64,000 bases of DNA, from the NCBI GenBank assembly GCA_002099365.1, contig MSED01000006.1, positions 310,001 through 374,000 of the forward strand, given 5' to 3'. The stretch is from Phialophora verrucosa. Its lineage: Eukaryota; Ascomycota; Eurotiomycetes; Chaetothyriales; Herpotrichiellaceae. Below the pieces are notes generated by a model. It searched no databases, had not been told where the DNA came from, and saw nothing but the letters and a program-made list of their open reading frames with translations. The position numbers were made by a program, and so were the translations under genes. This document shows positions 35,608 to 47,750 of this stretch, one piece after another (within the stretch, counting starts at the first letter, position 1; each line of letters begins with the position of its first letter).

Positions 35608-38600
35608 TCAAGAGCGGAAGGTCAAATAATCCGCAGCCTGGTACCACATCCCAGTCAGCATAAAGTCGAGAACATTCAGGAAACAACAACTGTCTCGGGG
35701 CCCGGAGCTGTCAGGCCCTCCGCACCCTCAAGGTACAAATATACAACGTCACTTACCTTGTCGATATTGTAATCAAATTTCTCCAATGCCGCGAGACTCT
35801 CTTCCCTCGCCCAACCCATCGCAGTCAGCCTCTTGAGAATTGGATCGTCGTGTTCAGTGCCTGTACTCAGGGCACGTCCTGGTTGCGGACGCTGGGGCCT
35901 CGGTTGCAGTGACGCAGCTGGCGGTGATGTAGCGGCAGGAACAGGGGACGCGGGTGCCGGTGCGGGCGTCTGATTGTCTGACTTTACCGGTGATGACGAC
36001 GACCAAGGAGATTCGGCGGCTCGCGTCTGGATCTGAGGAACGTCCGACGTCGGTTGTGAAGGCGCATTGTTGTTCAAAGGAGCGAAGAGTGCATCCCAGT
36101 CATGTGGGACAGGCGACGTGGGCTGTTGCGCTTGTTGAGGGACACTGGGCGCAGTCACCGCCGAATAGAAGTCGTCAGGAGCCGATTTGGGAGCCCCATT
36201 AGTGACAGGCCCAGCCGATGGGAACTGCTGATGACTAGGGCGCGGAGGCGAGTCAAACGTCGGGTCGAAATCGGCCGTGCTGTTCTTGGGCGGGCTGAAA
36301 GCCGACCCTTCATCCTCGTCATCCTCGTCGTCGTCTTCCACAGGTGCTGCTCCTACCCCTGAGAATGCGGAGTCAAAATCAAATGGCGCGGCTTTGGTCG
36401 GCGGTGGTGCGGTGGCGTTGCTGTCGGACGGACTCCTTGCATGAGCTTCAGGCCCGTAGGCTGGCGGATTCCCAACTGGTGGTGATGCAGGGTGAGTAGA
36501 GCCGCCAGCAGTAGGAATCGGCGAAGTAGGATCCTCCCGCTCCGGTAGCAGACCCTTGTATTCCCGAGGGAAATGGGTAGGGTTGTCGTCAGGAACCGAG
36601 TCGCCATACGTAGGTGGTGATTGTTGTGACTCTGGACCCGGCAATGAGCTTGCCGTGGACCCTGGTTCGCCAAGAGGAGGACGAGGTGCAAGGGTGTTGG
36701 CCGAAGGAGGAATCTCAGGTTGCTTGCCCGCCTTTACATCTGCTTGGCCGTCTCGGGGCGGTGATCTCGTGTTGAAGTCGTCCTCAAACTTCATGGGCGT
36801 TTCATCCTCGCTGTACTCGCTGCTCTCGTCCTCATCGCCACCAAGTTCCTGAATATCTGGGAATTCCTCGCCGCCACCAGTCTTTGGCTGGCCAATGCCG
36901 GCAAAGGCAGAATCGAAATCAGCAGCTTTCTGTGAGGCCGAACGTTGATGAGCTGGCCCACCGAAGAGGTCATCGAAGTTCTGCTCTGGGCCCTTGGAGG
37001 TAGCTGAAGGCTCCGGGTCGCTTGATTTGTCGCCGTTCGTTGTAGCGGCGGGAGCGTCTACTTCTGCAGCGACGGCCGCACCAGTCCCGGCGGCAGTGAG
37101 ATTCAGCTCGGAACCTGGAGTCTGTGTTCGTGACCCAGGGAAGGCGCCAGGAATTTCTCTAGTGGTGTCGGCGGATGGTTTACCGAAGGTATCTTCGACA
37201 GACGCTTCGCCAGCAGAAGGCTGAGGCAAGGTTCGTCGGACGGACTCTTGTTCCTCATCTGGCCCTGCAGCTGTGAAAGGATCTTCTGCCTGATCCTTAT
37301 GATCCGCCGGACTGGCAGTTGATGCCGTGGGAGTCAATGCCTGCGGAGTGTCATTGGGGCTGACTCGACTGGCAGGTGCTACGACTTTGACGGACGAGCT
37401 GACGGAGTCCTCCCTCGCGAGAGGTCTGCGAAACGGGAGTGCAGCTGAACTGATCTGTCGGGACTGGGGTGGAGCTGGAGGCTCGAGGTCTCTTGATGGA
37501 GACGAAAAATCCGGAGACTCGATTCGAGGGGGATTCTGTTGTGCTGCAGGTGGTGATGTTTGGCTCGTAAACGAAGTAGCCGGTGCGGGAGCTGCAGCTG
37601 CAAATGAAGGTCCGAAGATACTGTCGAAAGCACTCTGGCTGTCCTTTGGTTCGGTTTCCGCGATGGGGGGCGAAAATGTTGTTTCCGTGTTTCTCCTGAA
37701 GAATGGATTCGAATTCGTGGAAGGCGCTGGGCTTACCACAGGAGGGCTTTGGACGACCGGAACAGGGACGTTACGTGCCTCCTCCAACTCCTTCCTCGAA
37801 GCCTCCAGTTGCCGCGCCGATTCTTCCGCCTCTCGCAGAGCATCTTCAACTTCCTTCTGGGCAGCAGCTATTTCAGCCTTGATTCTGTCTCGCTCCGCTT
37901 CGTTAGTAGCCAACTGCTTCTTATTGATGGCTACTAAACCTTTCTGTTGTCTCGCGTCGGACTTCAGCTTCTCGAGCTGTGGCTTCAGCTGTTCAATCTC
38001 TTGGTTCGTCTGTCGTATGCGTTCCTTAAGCGAAGTGTTCTCGCGCTGATCCGACTCTAATGCAGCACGAAGTTGTTGATGTTGTGCTGATAGGTCTTGG
38101 TGTGTGCCGTCGATCATGGCCGCATCCGCATGGAGTCTTTTAACCTCGTTCTTCGAGGCTGTCAATTGTTCTCTAAGCGTCTTCACTTCTTGAACCTCCT
38201 TCTCATATAGTGACCGGAGTTGGGCCAGGCGGCCTTCAAAAGCTTTCTTTTGCGCAGTTGTACTGTTCAACTCTTGCTCGGTTGTCTTCCTCTCCCCATG
38301 CAATTCTGTCATCTGCTTCGACAGACTACTGACTTGGTTGGACAGATTTCCCAATTCGCTAGCCTCATTCGTGATCCTCGCATTGACCACTGGATCTGCG
38401 TCGCCAAGAAGATCCTCGGCTGGCGCTTGGACTTGTGGCGCAGGAGATCCTGTCGATTGAGGAATAATCCCACGGCCGAAAGTGCTTGTGGGTACAAATG
38501 GTTTGAAGGTTGTAGAAGTCGTCTGGGGCGTAAGCACACCGGGAGGATTGGCAAAAGGTCCAGCATCGGTTCCGCCTGTAGACTGAGGGATCTGAGGGGA

Positions 38601-40068
38601 CGCAGCCGCAGCAGCGGGCGGAGCTGGACCAAATGCGTCAAGACCGAACAGGTCATCAGCTGCGGAACGTGGCTTTGTCGGAGCTGCATTTTCGAAAGCT
38701 GGTGCCGTCGGCTGAGGCGGAGCAATCTGCTGTCGCCGCATACTAGGAGGAACAAGGGCTGGAGGCAGGGTGGAGGGTAGGATGCCGCGTCCGTCCTTGG
38801 TGCCACGTTGCTGTCGGATCAAGTACATGGCTACCGCAAATTCGTCCCTGTTCAATTGACCTTCTGAATTGATATCGGCCAAATCCCAAATCTGCGCGAG
38901 TATCTCTTCGGGCAACCTAGCATTACCAAAGAACTCCACTGCTTGATCTCCAGTTATAAATCCCCTGCCTTGGCGGTCGACTGTAGCGAAGATGGAGTCG
39001 AAGCGAGCTTTGTCGGCCGGACTGACAGCCCATGGCTCCCCCGTCGACTGCGCAGACAACGAGAGCGGCGTACTTACTTGTGGTGCTCTCGTGATGGGGC
39101 TTTGCGGTCGGGCGTTGTAGAATGCAGGGACGGCCCCGGAGCCCGGACGTGATCCGCTGCTCACTCGAACAGGTGTCCGTCGCGCTGCGGCTTCGAAGAG
39201 ACCTGGAGGAAGTGTGCTGGGAACTCCACGCATCTGACCAGACTTGTAAGACGCCAGCAAATGCATGGCAATCACAAACTCAGTCACGTCCAAGGCTCCA
39301 CGGCCTTGGGTATCGGAAAGACCCCATATTCTGCCCAAAACTTCATTTGGCAACCTTGCTCTTTCGAATATCTGCTTAGCAACTAAGCCAGATAGTAAGC
39401 CGTTCTCAGGGCCCGACTTGTCGAACAGGGTAGAATATTCTGCGATCTTCTCCGGGCTCAGGGCCGGCACGCGAATCGGAGGAGGGCCCGCTGGAGTAGG
39501 GCTCGAGGGAGGTTGACCGGTCGACTGCTGGGCTATGGGTTGTGGTGGGGGCTGTGACGCTGGTTCAGGTTGAGCGCTGTCGAATCTAGGTAGAGGCGCA
39601 GCTGTCGAATTGGTTAGCCATCTGCATCGATGTCGTCCTAGTCAGCCATACTCTGTGTTGCAACTTGCACAGAAGGTGCACGGCCGTTTTGTGCGTGGCC
39701 GATGAGCCGTAAAACTACGCCGAAGCCTGCCGGAGTCAGGAAGCCTCGGTTTTCTGTGTCGGCGATCTGCCAGATCTGTAGACAGTGAGCAGTGGCCCCA
39801 GGCAACGAGAATGAGTGGCTGACCTGTCCCAGCACATCCGGCGGGAGCTTCGTGCGCTCGAAAAATTTGACCGCGACGTCTCCAGAAACAGCGCCAAAGC
39901 CATCCGGGTCAGCCTCTTTCAGGAGTTGGCCGTAGACTCGTCTCTCTTCGGCCGTGAGGTTGAGATTCGGATGACCTGGAAAAGATCCTGTCAGCGCCCT
40001 AGATGAAGATGGAACTGACAGGATAGGACCGGCGCACCCGAAGCTGCGGTTCCAATCGTCTCCGCCAT
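35608..40068 (-). CDS. EDE1: Ede1-like endocytic scaffold (three EH domains, UBA)
   Basis: Five exons (40068-40020, 39975-39824, 39775-39652, 39601-35757, 35637-35608) encode 1399 aa. Domain order: EH1 (about 17-105, with IWQIADTENRG), EH2 (about 150-245, IWGLSDTQGRG), EH3 (about 300-390, IWDLADINSEGQL); then a coiled coil (about 510-715), a long Pro/Ser/Asp-rich disordered region with repeated DFDSAF words that look like adaptor-binding sites, and a C-terminal UBA domain (MGWAREESLAALEKFDYNIDKAADYL). This is the layout of yeast Ede1/Eps15, an early clathrin-mediated endocytosis scaffold binding NPF proteins and ubiquitin. The last exon has only nine sense codons and completes the UBA helix. 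If its 119-nt intron is retained, the frame runs on and ends in a different 25-residue tail. Confidence 0.92.
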
Positions 40069-40691
40069 GACCGCGAGCTATAGTGTTGGAGTGTGGACTG
40101 GATGGTTCTAAACGTCGCGCATCGACGGCATTGGCGGACAAAAGGAGAGGTCACGAAGGTTCAAGAGTGACGATTAGCTAGTACTCTTGAGACCGGGATC
40201 TGAACGAAACTATGAGCAACAATGAAGGTAAGGCAATGCCTGGAAGTAATCCGAGGGTGAGGAGGAAGCAGATGGAGACGAGTGATGTTGTGGATCGCGA
40301 TGACGAACGAAGAAGCCGCCCCCGTTACCCAAAGCCAAGCCTGGAGCTCCAAAGCTGGAGCTTCGTCCTACGTACTCGGTACTGCAGAAAACAATACGCA
40401 CCCCGAGCGTACACAGATTTCCTGGTGCCTGGAAAGCATGCGATTGAGCTTACGACAACTCATTTGGTGTCAAATCGAATGTGTAGCACCCTTAATCGTC
40501 CCTGAATGAGAATCGATCGCTTGTATTAACTATGCACTTCTAATGAACCACGATATTATCAAGAAGTTGGTCTCGCAGAGAACGACCCGAACATAATCGA
40601 ACTCCTCCTGCCGCCCACATTGATGCATGACCTGCTTGCACGCTGACTGGCTCGGCATCCACGACTTCTGAAGTGAGGGAGAGCACACACC
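40069..40691. other. Intergenic
   Basis: Upstream of the Ede1-like gene and downstream of the tubulin stop. No coding sequence supported. Confidence 0.4.
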
Positions 40692-42333
40692 TTAGTGCTC
40701 AAGCTCAGCCTCATCGCCTTCTTCAACAGAGTCGCTAGCAACCTCTTCGTAGTCTCTCTCCAATGCAGCCAGGTCTTCGCGAGCTTCGGAGAACTCGCCT
40801 TCCTCCATACCCTCACCGACATACCAGTGGACGAATGCACGCTTAGAATACATCAGGTCGAACTTGTGGGACAGAGCAGACCATGCCTCAGCAATGGCAG
40901 TCGTGTTTGAGAGCATGCAGCTAGGACCGGTTAGTAAGACGAACATCAGTAGGCTCCGATGTAACTTACACTGCACGGTTGACCTTGGCAAGATCACCGT
41001 TTGGCACCATCTGAGGCGGCTGGTAGCAGATCCCGATCTTGAAGCCTGTCGGGCACCAATCGACAAATTGGATGGTACGCTTCGTCTTCAGTGTCGCAAC
41101 CGCCTGGTGTACGTCATTGGGAACCACATCACCACGATACAGTAGGCAAGTAGCCATGTATTTGCCATTGCGAGGATCACACTTGACCATCTGGTTATTC
41201 GGTTCGAAGCACGACATGGAGATCTCTTGGACGGAGTTGGCTTCATGTTGTGCCTTGGCCGCGGAGACGACCGGGGCATAGGCGACGAGGGGGAAGTGGA
41301 TGCGAGGGTATGGGACCAGGTTGGTCTGGAATTCCGCAAGATCGACGTTCAGAGAACCATCGAATCGAAGAGAGGCAGTGATGGACGACACAACTGTTCC
41401 GGGTCAGCCAGGTAGGATCGATCAGCAACAGATACATACCTTGGGCAATTAGTCGGTTCAAGTTCTCGTAGTTGGGCCTCTCAATTCCAAGACTGCGTCT
41501 GCAGATATCGTAGATGGCTTCGTTGTCGACCATGAAACTGCAATCAGAATGTTCCAATGTGGTGTGCGTGGTGAGAATGGAATTGTACGGCTCAACGACA
41601 GAAGTAGCAACTTGGGGCGCCGGGTAGACGCAGAATTCGAGTTTGCATTTCTTGCCGTAGTCGACTGAGAGGCGTTCCATCAACAAGGCACCGAAGCCGG
41701 AGCCGGTACCGCCGCCGAATGAGTGGAAGACAAGGAAGCCTTGGAGACCACTGCAGTTGTCTGCGACCCTTCGAACCTTGTCGAGCACTTGATCAATGAG
41801 CTCCTTGCCGACGGTGTAGTGTCCACGTGCATAGTTGTTTGATGCGTCCTCTTTGCCAGTGATCATCTGCTCAGGGTGAAAGAGACTGCGGTAGGTGCCC
41901 GTCCGGACTTCGTCAACGACATTGGGCTCGAGATCGGCGTAGATTGTGCGAGGGACATATTTGCCATTACCTGGTCAGATTGGTAAGTCTCAGGTCAACA
42001 GATGTCGATGATAAAGGCATACCAGTCTCAGAGAAGAAAGTGCTGAATCCTTGGTCTGGATCAGCGGCTTTGCGCTCCTCGGTGAGGTAACCATCCGGCT
42101 GGTAACAGTCAGTTCCTGGTCGAACGAGTAAGAATGATAACCGTGTACCTGGATGCCATGCTCAAGACAGTACAATTCCCAGCATGAGTTGGCAATTTGA
42201 CAGCCAGCCTGGCCAACTGTGCGGCAGATGCAGTTAGCTTGTTGTCACGATTTCTTTGGACAGGGGTAACAAGGGTCGGGAGAGACGCGTGTTTGGACGC
42301 AAGCGTACCGTTCAAGCTGATGACTTCTCTCAT
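40692..42333 (-). CDS. TUB1: Alpha-tubulin
   Basis: Six exons (42333-42309, 42216-42149, 42098-42023, 41970-41440, 41393-40970, about 40920-40692) give exactly 450 aa. It opens MREVISLNVGQAGCQIAN, has the GTP-binding signature GGGTGSG, the alpha-specific catalytic loop words and GEGMEEGEF near the C-terminus. The early introns cluster in the first 60 codons, as in other fungal tubulins. The C-terminal tail is acidic but ends in LEH: His replaces the terminal Tyr/Phe normal for alpha-tubulin, a one-base difference (CAC versus TAC). The protein forms the microtubule heterodimer with beta-tubulin. Whether this is the only alpha-tubulin gene cannot be seen here. Confidence 0.97.
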
Positions 42334-42670
42334 TGTGAGGGCCGCGGGGGGAGATACAATAGGAGTATGCGGGCAGGAAAATACAGATGAGAGACCAAGC
42401 AGCAATGACCTCGAGCACGAACAGAGGCTCAATTGTTGATTGATAGTGGTTGTGATTGTGGGGTTCAAGTTTCTGGAGGGTTAATTTGTTGACAGCCGCG
42501 CTCCTCTTCCTCACCGCTTGTCCCTGAAGAGCCAATAACAAAATCGCCTGACTGGCGCGTCGTCAAGTGTTTCTCTGCTCGCCCGTACCACATGTCCCGC
42601 TATCCGACAAAGTTCAAAACAGTTCCGTCGTCTCGAGCGACTGTTCCTTCTTACCCCCCGGTTCACGTCA
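42334..42670. promoter_or_regulatory. Compact divergent promoter
   Basis: 337 bp separate the start codons of alpha-tubulin (minus) and the small secretory-pathway membrane protein (plus), so both must be driven from here. Pyrimidine-rich stretches lie before each ATG. Confidence 0.55.
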
Positions 42671-43430
42671 ATGGCTAACCTGCATCTCTTGCTGTGGCCC
42701 CTGCTTATCTACGGCGTCTTTGCCAATGTCGAGAAAACAATTTTTGTCGCTCCTGCTGCTGAATCTCTTCCCAAAGATGCAAGCATAGACAGTTTACTTC
42801 TGACTCGCCTCTCCGAGCAGCATCCATTGGCCAGGACCTTGCTCAATGCAAGCTTTCCTACAGCAGACTCTCACAAAGGGTCCGAGACATGGTTTCTACT
42901 CGAAGGCATTCATCCGCAGAGGCGATATGAGGTTCGGATCTGCTGGCTAGCGACGGTATGCCCGCCTTGGTCCCCGGTAGGACTATTGTTGACTTTTGTA
43001 GCAACCCACATCCTTCGAGCTGTATACCCATCCTGTGGACAAGGTCTTTGCAACCCCAGATCTCCTCACGTCGTTGTCCGCATATTCATACGTGCGGCGT
43101 GGACAACTCGGCGCCAACGAGCAGCAATCGCTTCTTCATCACAAGGCAGAACCCCTTATACCAGACTCAACTTTTCTTTTTCTCCAGGTCTTTGCAGCCG
43201 CAGACTATTTCAGCCTCAATGATACTTTGATGGCGGTCGTCCCACCGGTCGCTGTCGATGTAATCTTAGATCCGTATGTCTTCAACATCTTCCCGAAATC
43301 ACTTCAGCCGAATGGGCTTTATCTTCTGCTGGTAGCAACTGGAGCATGGTTCCTGTCAGGTTCGATTTCGCGATTATTGGCGGGAGGCCCTATTGGTCAG
43401 CCCGGCAAGGAGAGAAAGAAGACCAACTAG
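42671..43430 (+). CDS. Conserved fungal single-pass membrane protein of the secretory pathway
   Basis: Two exons (42671-42955, 43002-43430) encode 237 aa; the intron joins in phase 0 to give RICWLATQPTSFELYTHP. A signal peptide (MANLHLLLWPLLIYGVFA) is followed by a luminal domain with conserved-looking words (FLFLQVFAAADYFSLNDTLMAVVPPVAVDVILDPYVFNIFP) and one membrane segment near the C-terminus (LYLLLVATGAWFLSG), ending in a basic tail KERKKTN that could act as an ER retention signal. I recognise the type as a widespread ascomycete protein of unknown role, probably in the ER. Its stop is 6 bp from the stop of the convergent Zn2Cys6 gene, so the transcripts must overlap. Confidence 0.72.
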
Positions 43431-43436
43431 TCCCAG

Positions 43437-45768
43437 TCACGTCCTGACCATGAATGGATCCTGCAGCTGATCGAATTCCGTCATCAAAGAGAAAAGAGGG
43501 AATTCTTCAGCATAGGATGGCAGGCTCGGAATCCCAGAGCCATCCGGCGAGAGATAACCAGTATCTGGCATCTGACCGAAGTCCGTCCGTGGTAGAGGCG
43601 GAATCTGCTCGGCAGAATCCTCACCGGTGTAAGCCAGAGCACCAGAAGTGGTCAAAACAGGTCCGCGGCTCTCAGCGGGCATATCGAACCGTAATTGCCA
43701 GGGAGGGGCAGCATCTCCTGCATCCGCCATATCGAACAAGCCATTGGCGGTTTTGCCGTTGTGGGTTGATTCAGAGGCGAGTGCCTGATCTGGGGTATGT
43801 GATCCTGTGCTTGGTCTTGTCGATGTACTGCCATTGGCCTTGTTGATTGGGTCGCCGAAGATATTGTGGATGTCCTGCCTGCGCTTTTGCATCTGGATCT
43901 GGTCCCGCCTGTTAATGTGCTCCAGTGCTGCGAGACGGAGATAACTTGTTATCTCGTAATGTCGACGCGCGGATAGATCATCCTTTGCCATGATGGTCAA
44001 GATGGCTTCCGCCTGAGCAATGCTGCTGAGCAACGGGAATGACTTGTCAAAGTCGCCGAATATGGCAAATCCGATCACCATCGCGGAGATGAATGTGCTG
44101 TTGGTAATCATGAACAGCCTTCTCGGAACGCCAAGGGTGTGGACGATATCAGTCGCGATCTCAATACTTCTCAATGCTGCGTCAATGCATGCTTCGCTCA
44201 AGGTCATGGTTACCGAATTCCCTGCACTATCCTCGTCCTCTGACCGACCCTTGATCTTGGATGATACCTTGAAGATGAGGAATGGCCTCGTCAACAGTAT
44301 GATGGACCAATAATATGCTCCTTTGAGATGCGCGATCCCAATGGTCTGTCTCAGCGACGGCACGGTGGATCCCTCTTTCGAATCGAGGCTGTCGGCTTGT
44401 AGGCCTGCAGGCAGTTGCATTGTCCAATCACGATACTGTCGAGAGATGCTCTCCACAAGTTGGACAGAAACCTCTCGTCGACAATAGACCTCATTTAGTA
44501 TCCGTTCGAAGATGAAACATATCCTCAGAGTGGCTGAAGTGGTTCGGCCATTCATTTGGATGTCTTCATAATCTCTGGTAGACCGGTTCCATGAAACACT
44601 TCCACCATCGACTTCAGATGTAGCTGGGGGTCGACCAAGTGAACCGCTCATGTACAGATCGAGCACGCGCAAACTCTTCCACACCCTTTCTCGGGCCGCC
44701 CTTTCCCTCGGCTCGAACAGGTTCGAAATGTCGCTCCTATGTAAACCCAGCGCGTACGCTGCACGGACAGCGATTCCCAGTAGCATGAAGGCGCCATTCC
44801 TCCTCACTGCCGATAGCATGTAGAATGTGATGAGCGTGTAAGCCTGGATCGTCAGAACGCTTGGGTCTTCCAGAAAGCTCGATACCCCAATCTCGCGACC
44901 GCGCAGGAAGTAGAACTCCGCTTGGTCCAGATCAGTTGAAGACCTCGTCAGCGCGCCGATGGCCATGACCAGGTAGTAGATGGAGCTGTTGAAGTCTGTC
45001 TCTGCTGTGGAATCTCGGGCCCATTGAAGCAGGTGGTCGGTGATATCATCGGGCTCGAACAGATCAATCACCCCACTCGATGCCAACAGATAGTGCTTGA
45101 TGAGGTCTTGAGCCTCGGCGACGCTGGGCTTCGGGTGCTGGGACTGTGCAGGAGTTGGCACCTTGTGGGGTGGGATAATTTCACACATGGCATGGCGAAG
45201 AGGATCTGAGGTCAATGGGCAATCTCCAATTTCTGCCTTGACCAGACGGCGAATATTCTGCACAAATGCAAGATTGCTGGAATCTCCGACGAAGATGAAC
45301 TTGCCGCGACCATCTCGAAGCAGTCTGGCCAGCTTTGGCACAGGTGCCTTTGAAATCACATCGTCGAGGTCTCGGTCGTACTGAGGAGTTTTGGCCGCGC
45401 TCCTCGACCCAGACAGTGTCAGGAGCGACTCAATGGCAATTTCGGCATCATTGGACTCGTTCAAGGCGTCTTTCAGCGTGATGGGCTGTGACGCAGGTGT
45501 GCTGTTCTGTCGATGCGCTCCAGCTTTGGAAAAGACGTCGCTGAAGACACATTCCGGTTCCCTACCACGGCGTTTGCAGAGGAGACAAGGCTGCTGACCG
45601 TCACATCTGAGTCACCGTCAGAACGAAGTCAGCGGAAGTGGCCGGGATGCTGTCGCATTGATCAAAAAAAGCGCAATTGAAGACTTACTTCTCCTTTCTT
45701 CGCTTGCAGGTGTCGCAAGCCCGCGCTACCCTTTTGCGGTCTTCATCTTTGACCCGTGGACGAGGCAT
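43437..45768 (-). CDS. Zn2Cys6 transcription factor
   Basis: Two exons (45768-45689, 45606-43437) encode 749 aa. The intron splits the DNA-binding motif: exon 1 ends in ARACDTCKRRKEK and exon 2 begins CDGQQPCLLCKRRGREPEC, together a complete Zn2Cys6 binuclear cluster with a basic linker. The middle homology region (Fungal_trans type) covers about residues 190-500, with YLVMAIGALTRSS and AAYALGLHRSD words. The tail is Ser/Pro/Gly-rich and acidic. It is a nuclear pathway regulator. The next gene upstream on the same strand is an aromatic ring-cleavage dioxygenase 515 bp away, which makes that enzyme a candidate target. Confidence 0.92.
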
Positions 45769-46283
45769 TACCTCACTCGAATATTCGGACCGTTAATGCT
45801 GCAGCCCTGCGACGCATGCATACACTTAGGGATCGCTTTCCGGGTGTTGGTGGGCAAGTGGGTGGAGGACGATCGGATATGGCACCTCATGGAGTTGGAA
45901 ACGTGAGGTTCGACGGTCAGCTTGAAATCGTCGGAAGAGGGCATGAAATCTTGCGGGGGGGGGCCAGAGAACCGACTCCGTACCGAGCATGTAAAAGTGG
46001 CGCCTAAGCCGCCGAGCGCCGACGCCAAACCCAACCAGCGTTTGCGGGGAGCCAATCACTGGGTCACCTGGACTGGGGGGGCGGGCCGTCGGTTTTCCAG
46101 TACGAGTACTGAAACTGCGTGACAGCCCGCGGACACCCTCAGGCATCCGACACTCCGTTCAGTCATACCGAGCAAACAACAAAAATATGATTGTGCACGT
46201 GCAAGGCATCCGGCTCGAGATAGATTTCAATATACAGACAGATACGGGCAATATACACTAACATGTTCGGCTTCAGAAGGCTC
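45769..46283. promoter_or_regulatory. Intergenic, Zn2Cys6 gene promoter
   Basis: Upstream region of the regulator and 3' flank of the dioxygenase. Contains G-runs around 45,950 and 46,075 but no coding sequence. Confidence 0.4.
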
Positions 46284-47376
46284 TCAATATCCTCGGCCCA
46301 TGCCAGTGGTCACCAACGCTTCGCCTGACTCGCCTTGCGATGTCAGCGGAGCCATATGAATGTTATACTGTAGTTGATTATTTGCCTTCTCGTCACCTTC
46401 TCGGGGCAGGAACTCGACAACAAGGGAGTCCTTGACAGCGAAGACAGAGTCATCATCGAGATACTTGCTAGTCTTGTCGAAAATCTGAGTCGTTATGGGC
46501 TTGTATCCGTCAGCCAACACCTGTTCGAGGATTAGCTGCCATCTTTCCAGCAATGGGGTAGGTACGCACGATGAAATGGATATGCGCCGGCCGGTAGGGA
46601 TGTCTGTCCAACAATTGTAGGAGTTTTCCCGCTGGTCCGTCGTATGGGATGGGATAAGGAGTCGGTCTCAGGCAATAAAAGGCGTATTCTCCATTCTCAT
46701 CCGTGTAAAACTTGCCGCACAAGTTGGACTTGGGCTGCTCCTCGTCCTGTTGCTCATACAACCCTGCGAGATGTGTCAGTCGGTCGAGTCCGATTTCCAA
46801 AAATGTCTTCTGACCCACCGTTTGTGGAAGCCTCCCAGATATCAATAGAGGCGTTGGCAACGGGCTTCTTGGTGGTCGCGTCCACGACTTGGCCATACAC
46901 GTATGCCACCTGAGCATCCTTGGGCATCTTCTCTATCACGCTTTCACCCTTCTTCCGGATCTTGTGGTCTGTCTGGAAGAACGGACCAAGAATGGCACTC
47001 TGGGTAGCCAGGTCGGTGGCTTCGGACGCTTTCTTGTATGTGATCTCATCGACGAGACTGCCATAGTCAGCACCAAACCCGCCACGGCAGAGCATACGAC
47101 CTACGTCTCTAGACCAACGACATCGCAAACCAATTGACCTTCATTTCTTCGGTCGTTGCTCATCTGGCCAGCCCAGTTCAGCAAAGCAACACCTTCCGTC
47201 CATTCGTCCACTGTCAACTCGATTTCTCGAGCAAAGTCATGGAGATGTTTTGTCAGGCTGGTCATGACTTCCCTCATGCGGGGTGATGTCTTGGGGCCCA
47301 TGGCGTTGATGACATTTTGGGTGAAGTTGGGGTCGAACCGCGAGGCGCCTGTCTTCGTCTCGCCGTTTGCTGCCAT
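46284..47376 (-). CDS. Intradiol ring-cleavage dioxygenase, hydroxyquinol 1,2-dioxygenase type
   Basis: Four exons (47376-47105, 47057-46819, 46763-46570, 46520-46284) encode 313 aa. The N-terminal helical dimerisation domain of catechol-type dioxygenases (MREVMTSLTKHLHDFAREIELTVDEW) precedes the beta-sandwich catalytic domain. All four Fe(III) ligands are present: Tyr173 (NGLYEQQ), Tyr207 (PTPYPIP), His231 and His233 (RPAHIHF). The size and the DGPAGKLL word fit hydroxyquinol/catechol dioxygenases, which open 1,2,4-trihydroxybenzene or catechol to (maleyl)acetate or muconate precursors of the 3-oxoadipate pathway. No signal peptide, so cytosolic. Preference for hydroxyquinol over catechol is from overall resemblance. 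Confidence 0.9.
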
Positions 47377-47750
47377 GTTGCACGAGCGACCTCAAGAGTA
47401 CCTCGGATGGAAAGTCAAGTTACAGGTGCGAAAGGCCCAGCGGAAGCAGGTTGAAATGGAATAGAGCAGTGCGAAGTGAGAATAAATACATCGTCCATGA
47501 AGAGGGTTCTCCGCGCGTTCAAATACGATTGGCAATTGCTGTCACCTGTTTCGTGGAGCCCATGATTGCAACCACAAAAGGCCACGGCCTCAGTCATCAT
47601 CGTCAAGCACGATTCGCGTAAACAGGTCGCCCGCACATCCCACTAGTACCCCGCCCCGAACTCCCTGCATCGGATCCCGTGCCCGTCTGGAATTTACGCC
47701 ATCCTGCTCCGTAAATCTTCCTAAGAAACAGCTTACAAGAGGACACTTCC
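47377..47750. promoter_or_regulatory. Intergenic, dioxygenase promoter
   Basis: Upstream region of the dioxygenase start at 47376. No coding sequence supported. Confidence 0.4.

Noticed and set aside
35676..35756. Read-through C-terminus of the Ede1-like protein
   Set aside because: The donor GTAAGT and the downstream exon restoring the UBA helix make splicing much more likely.
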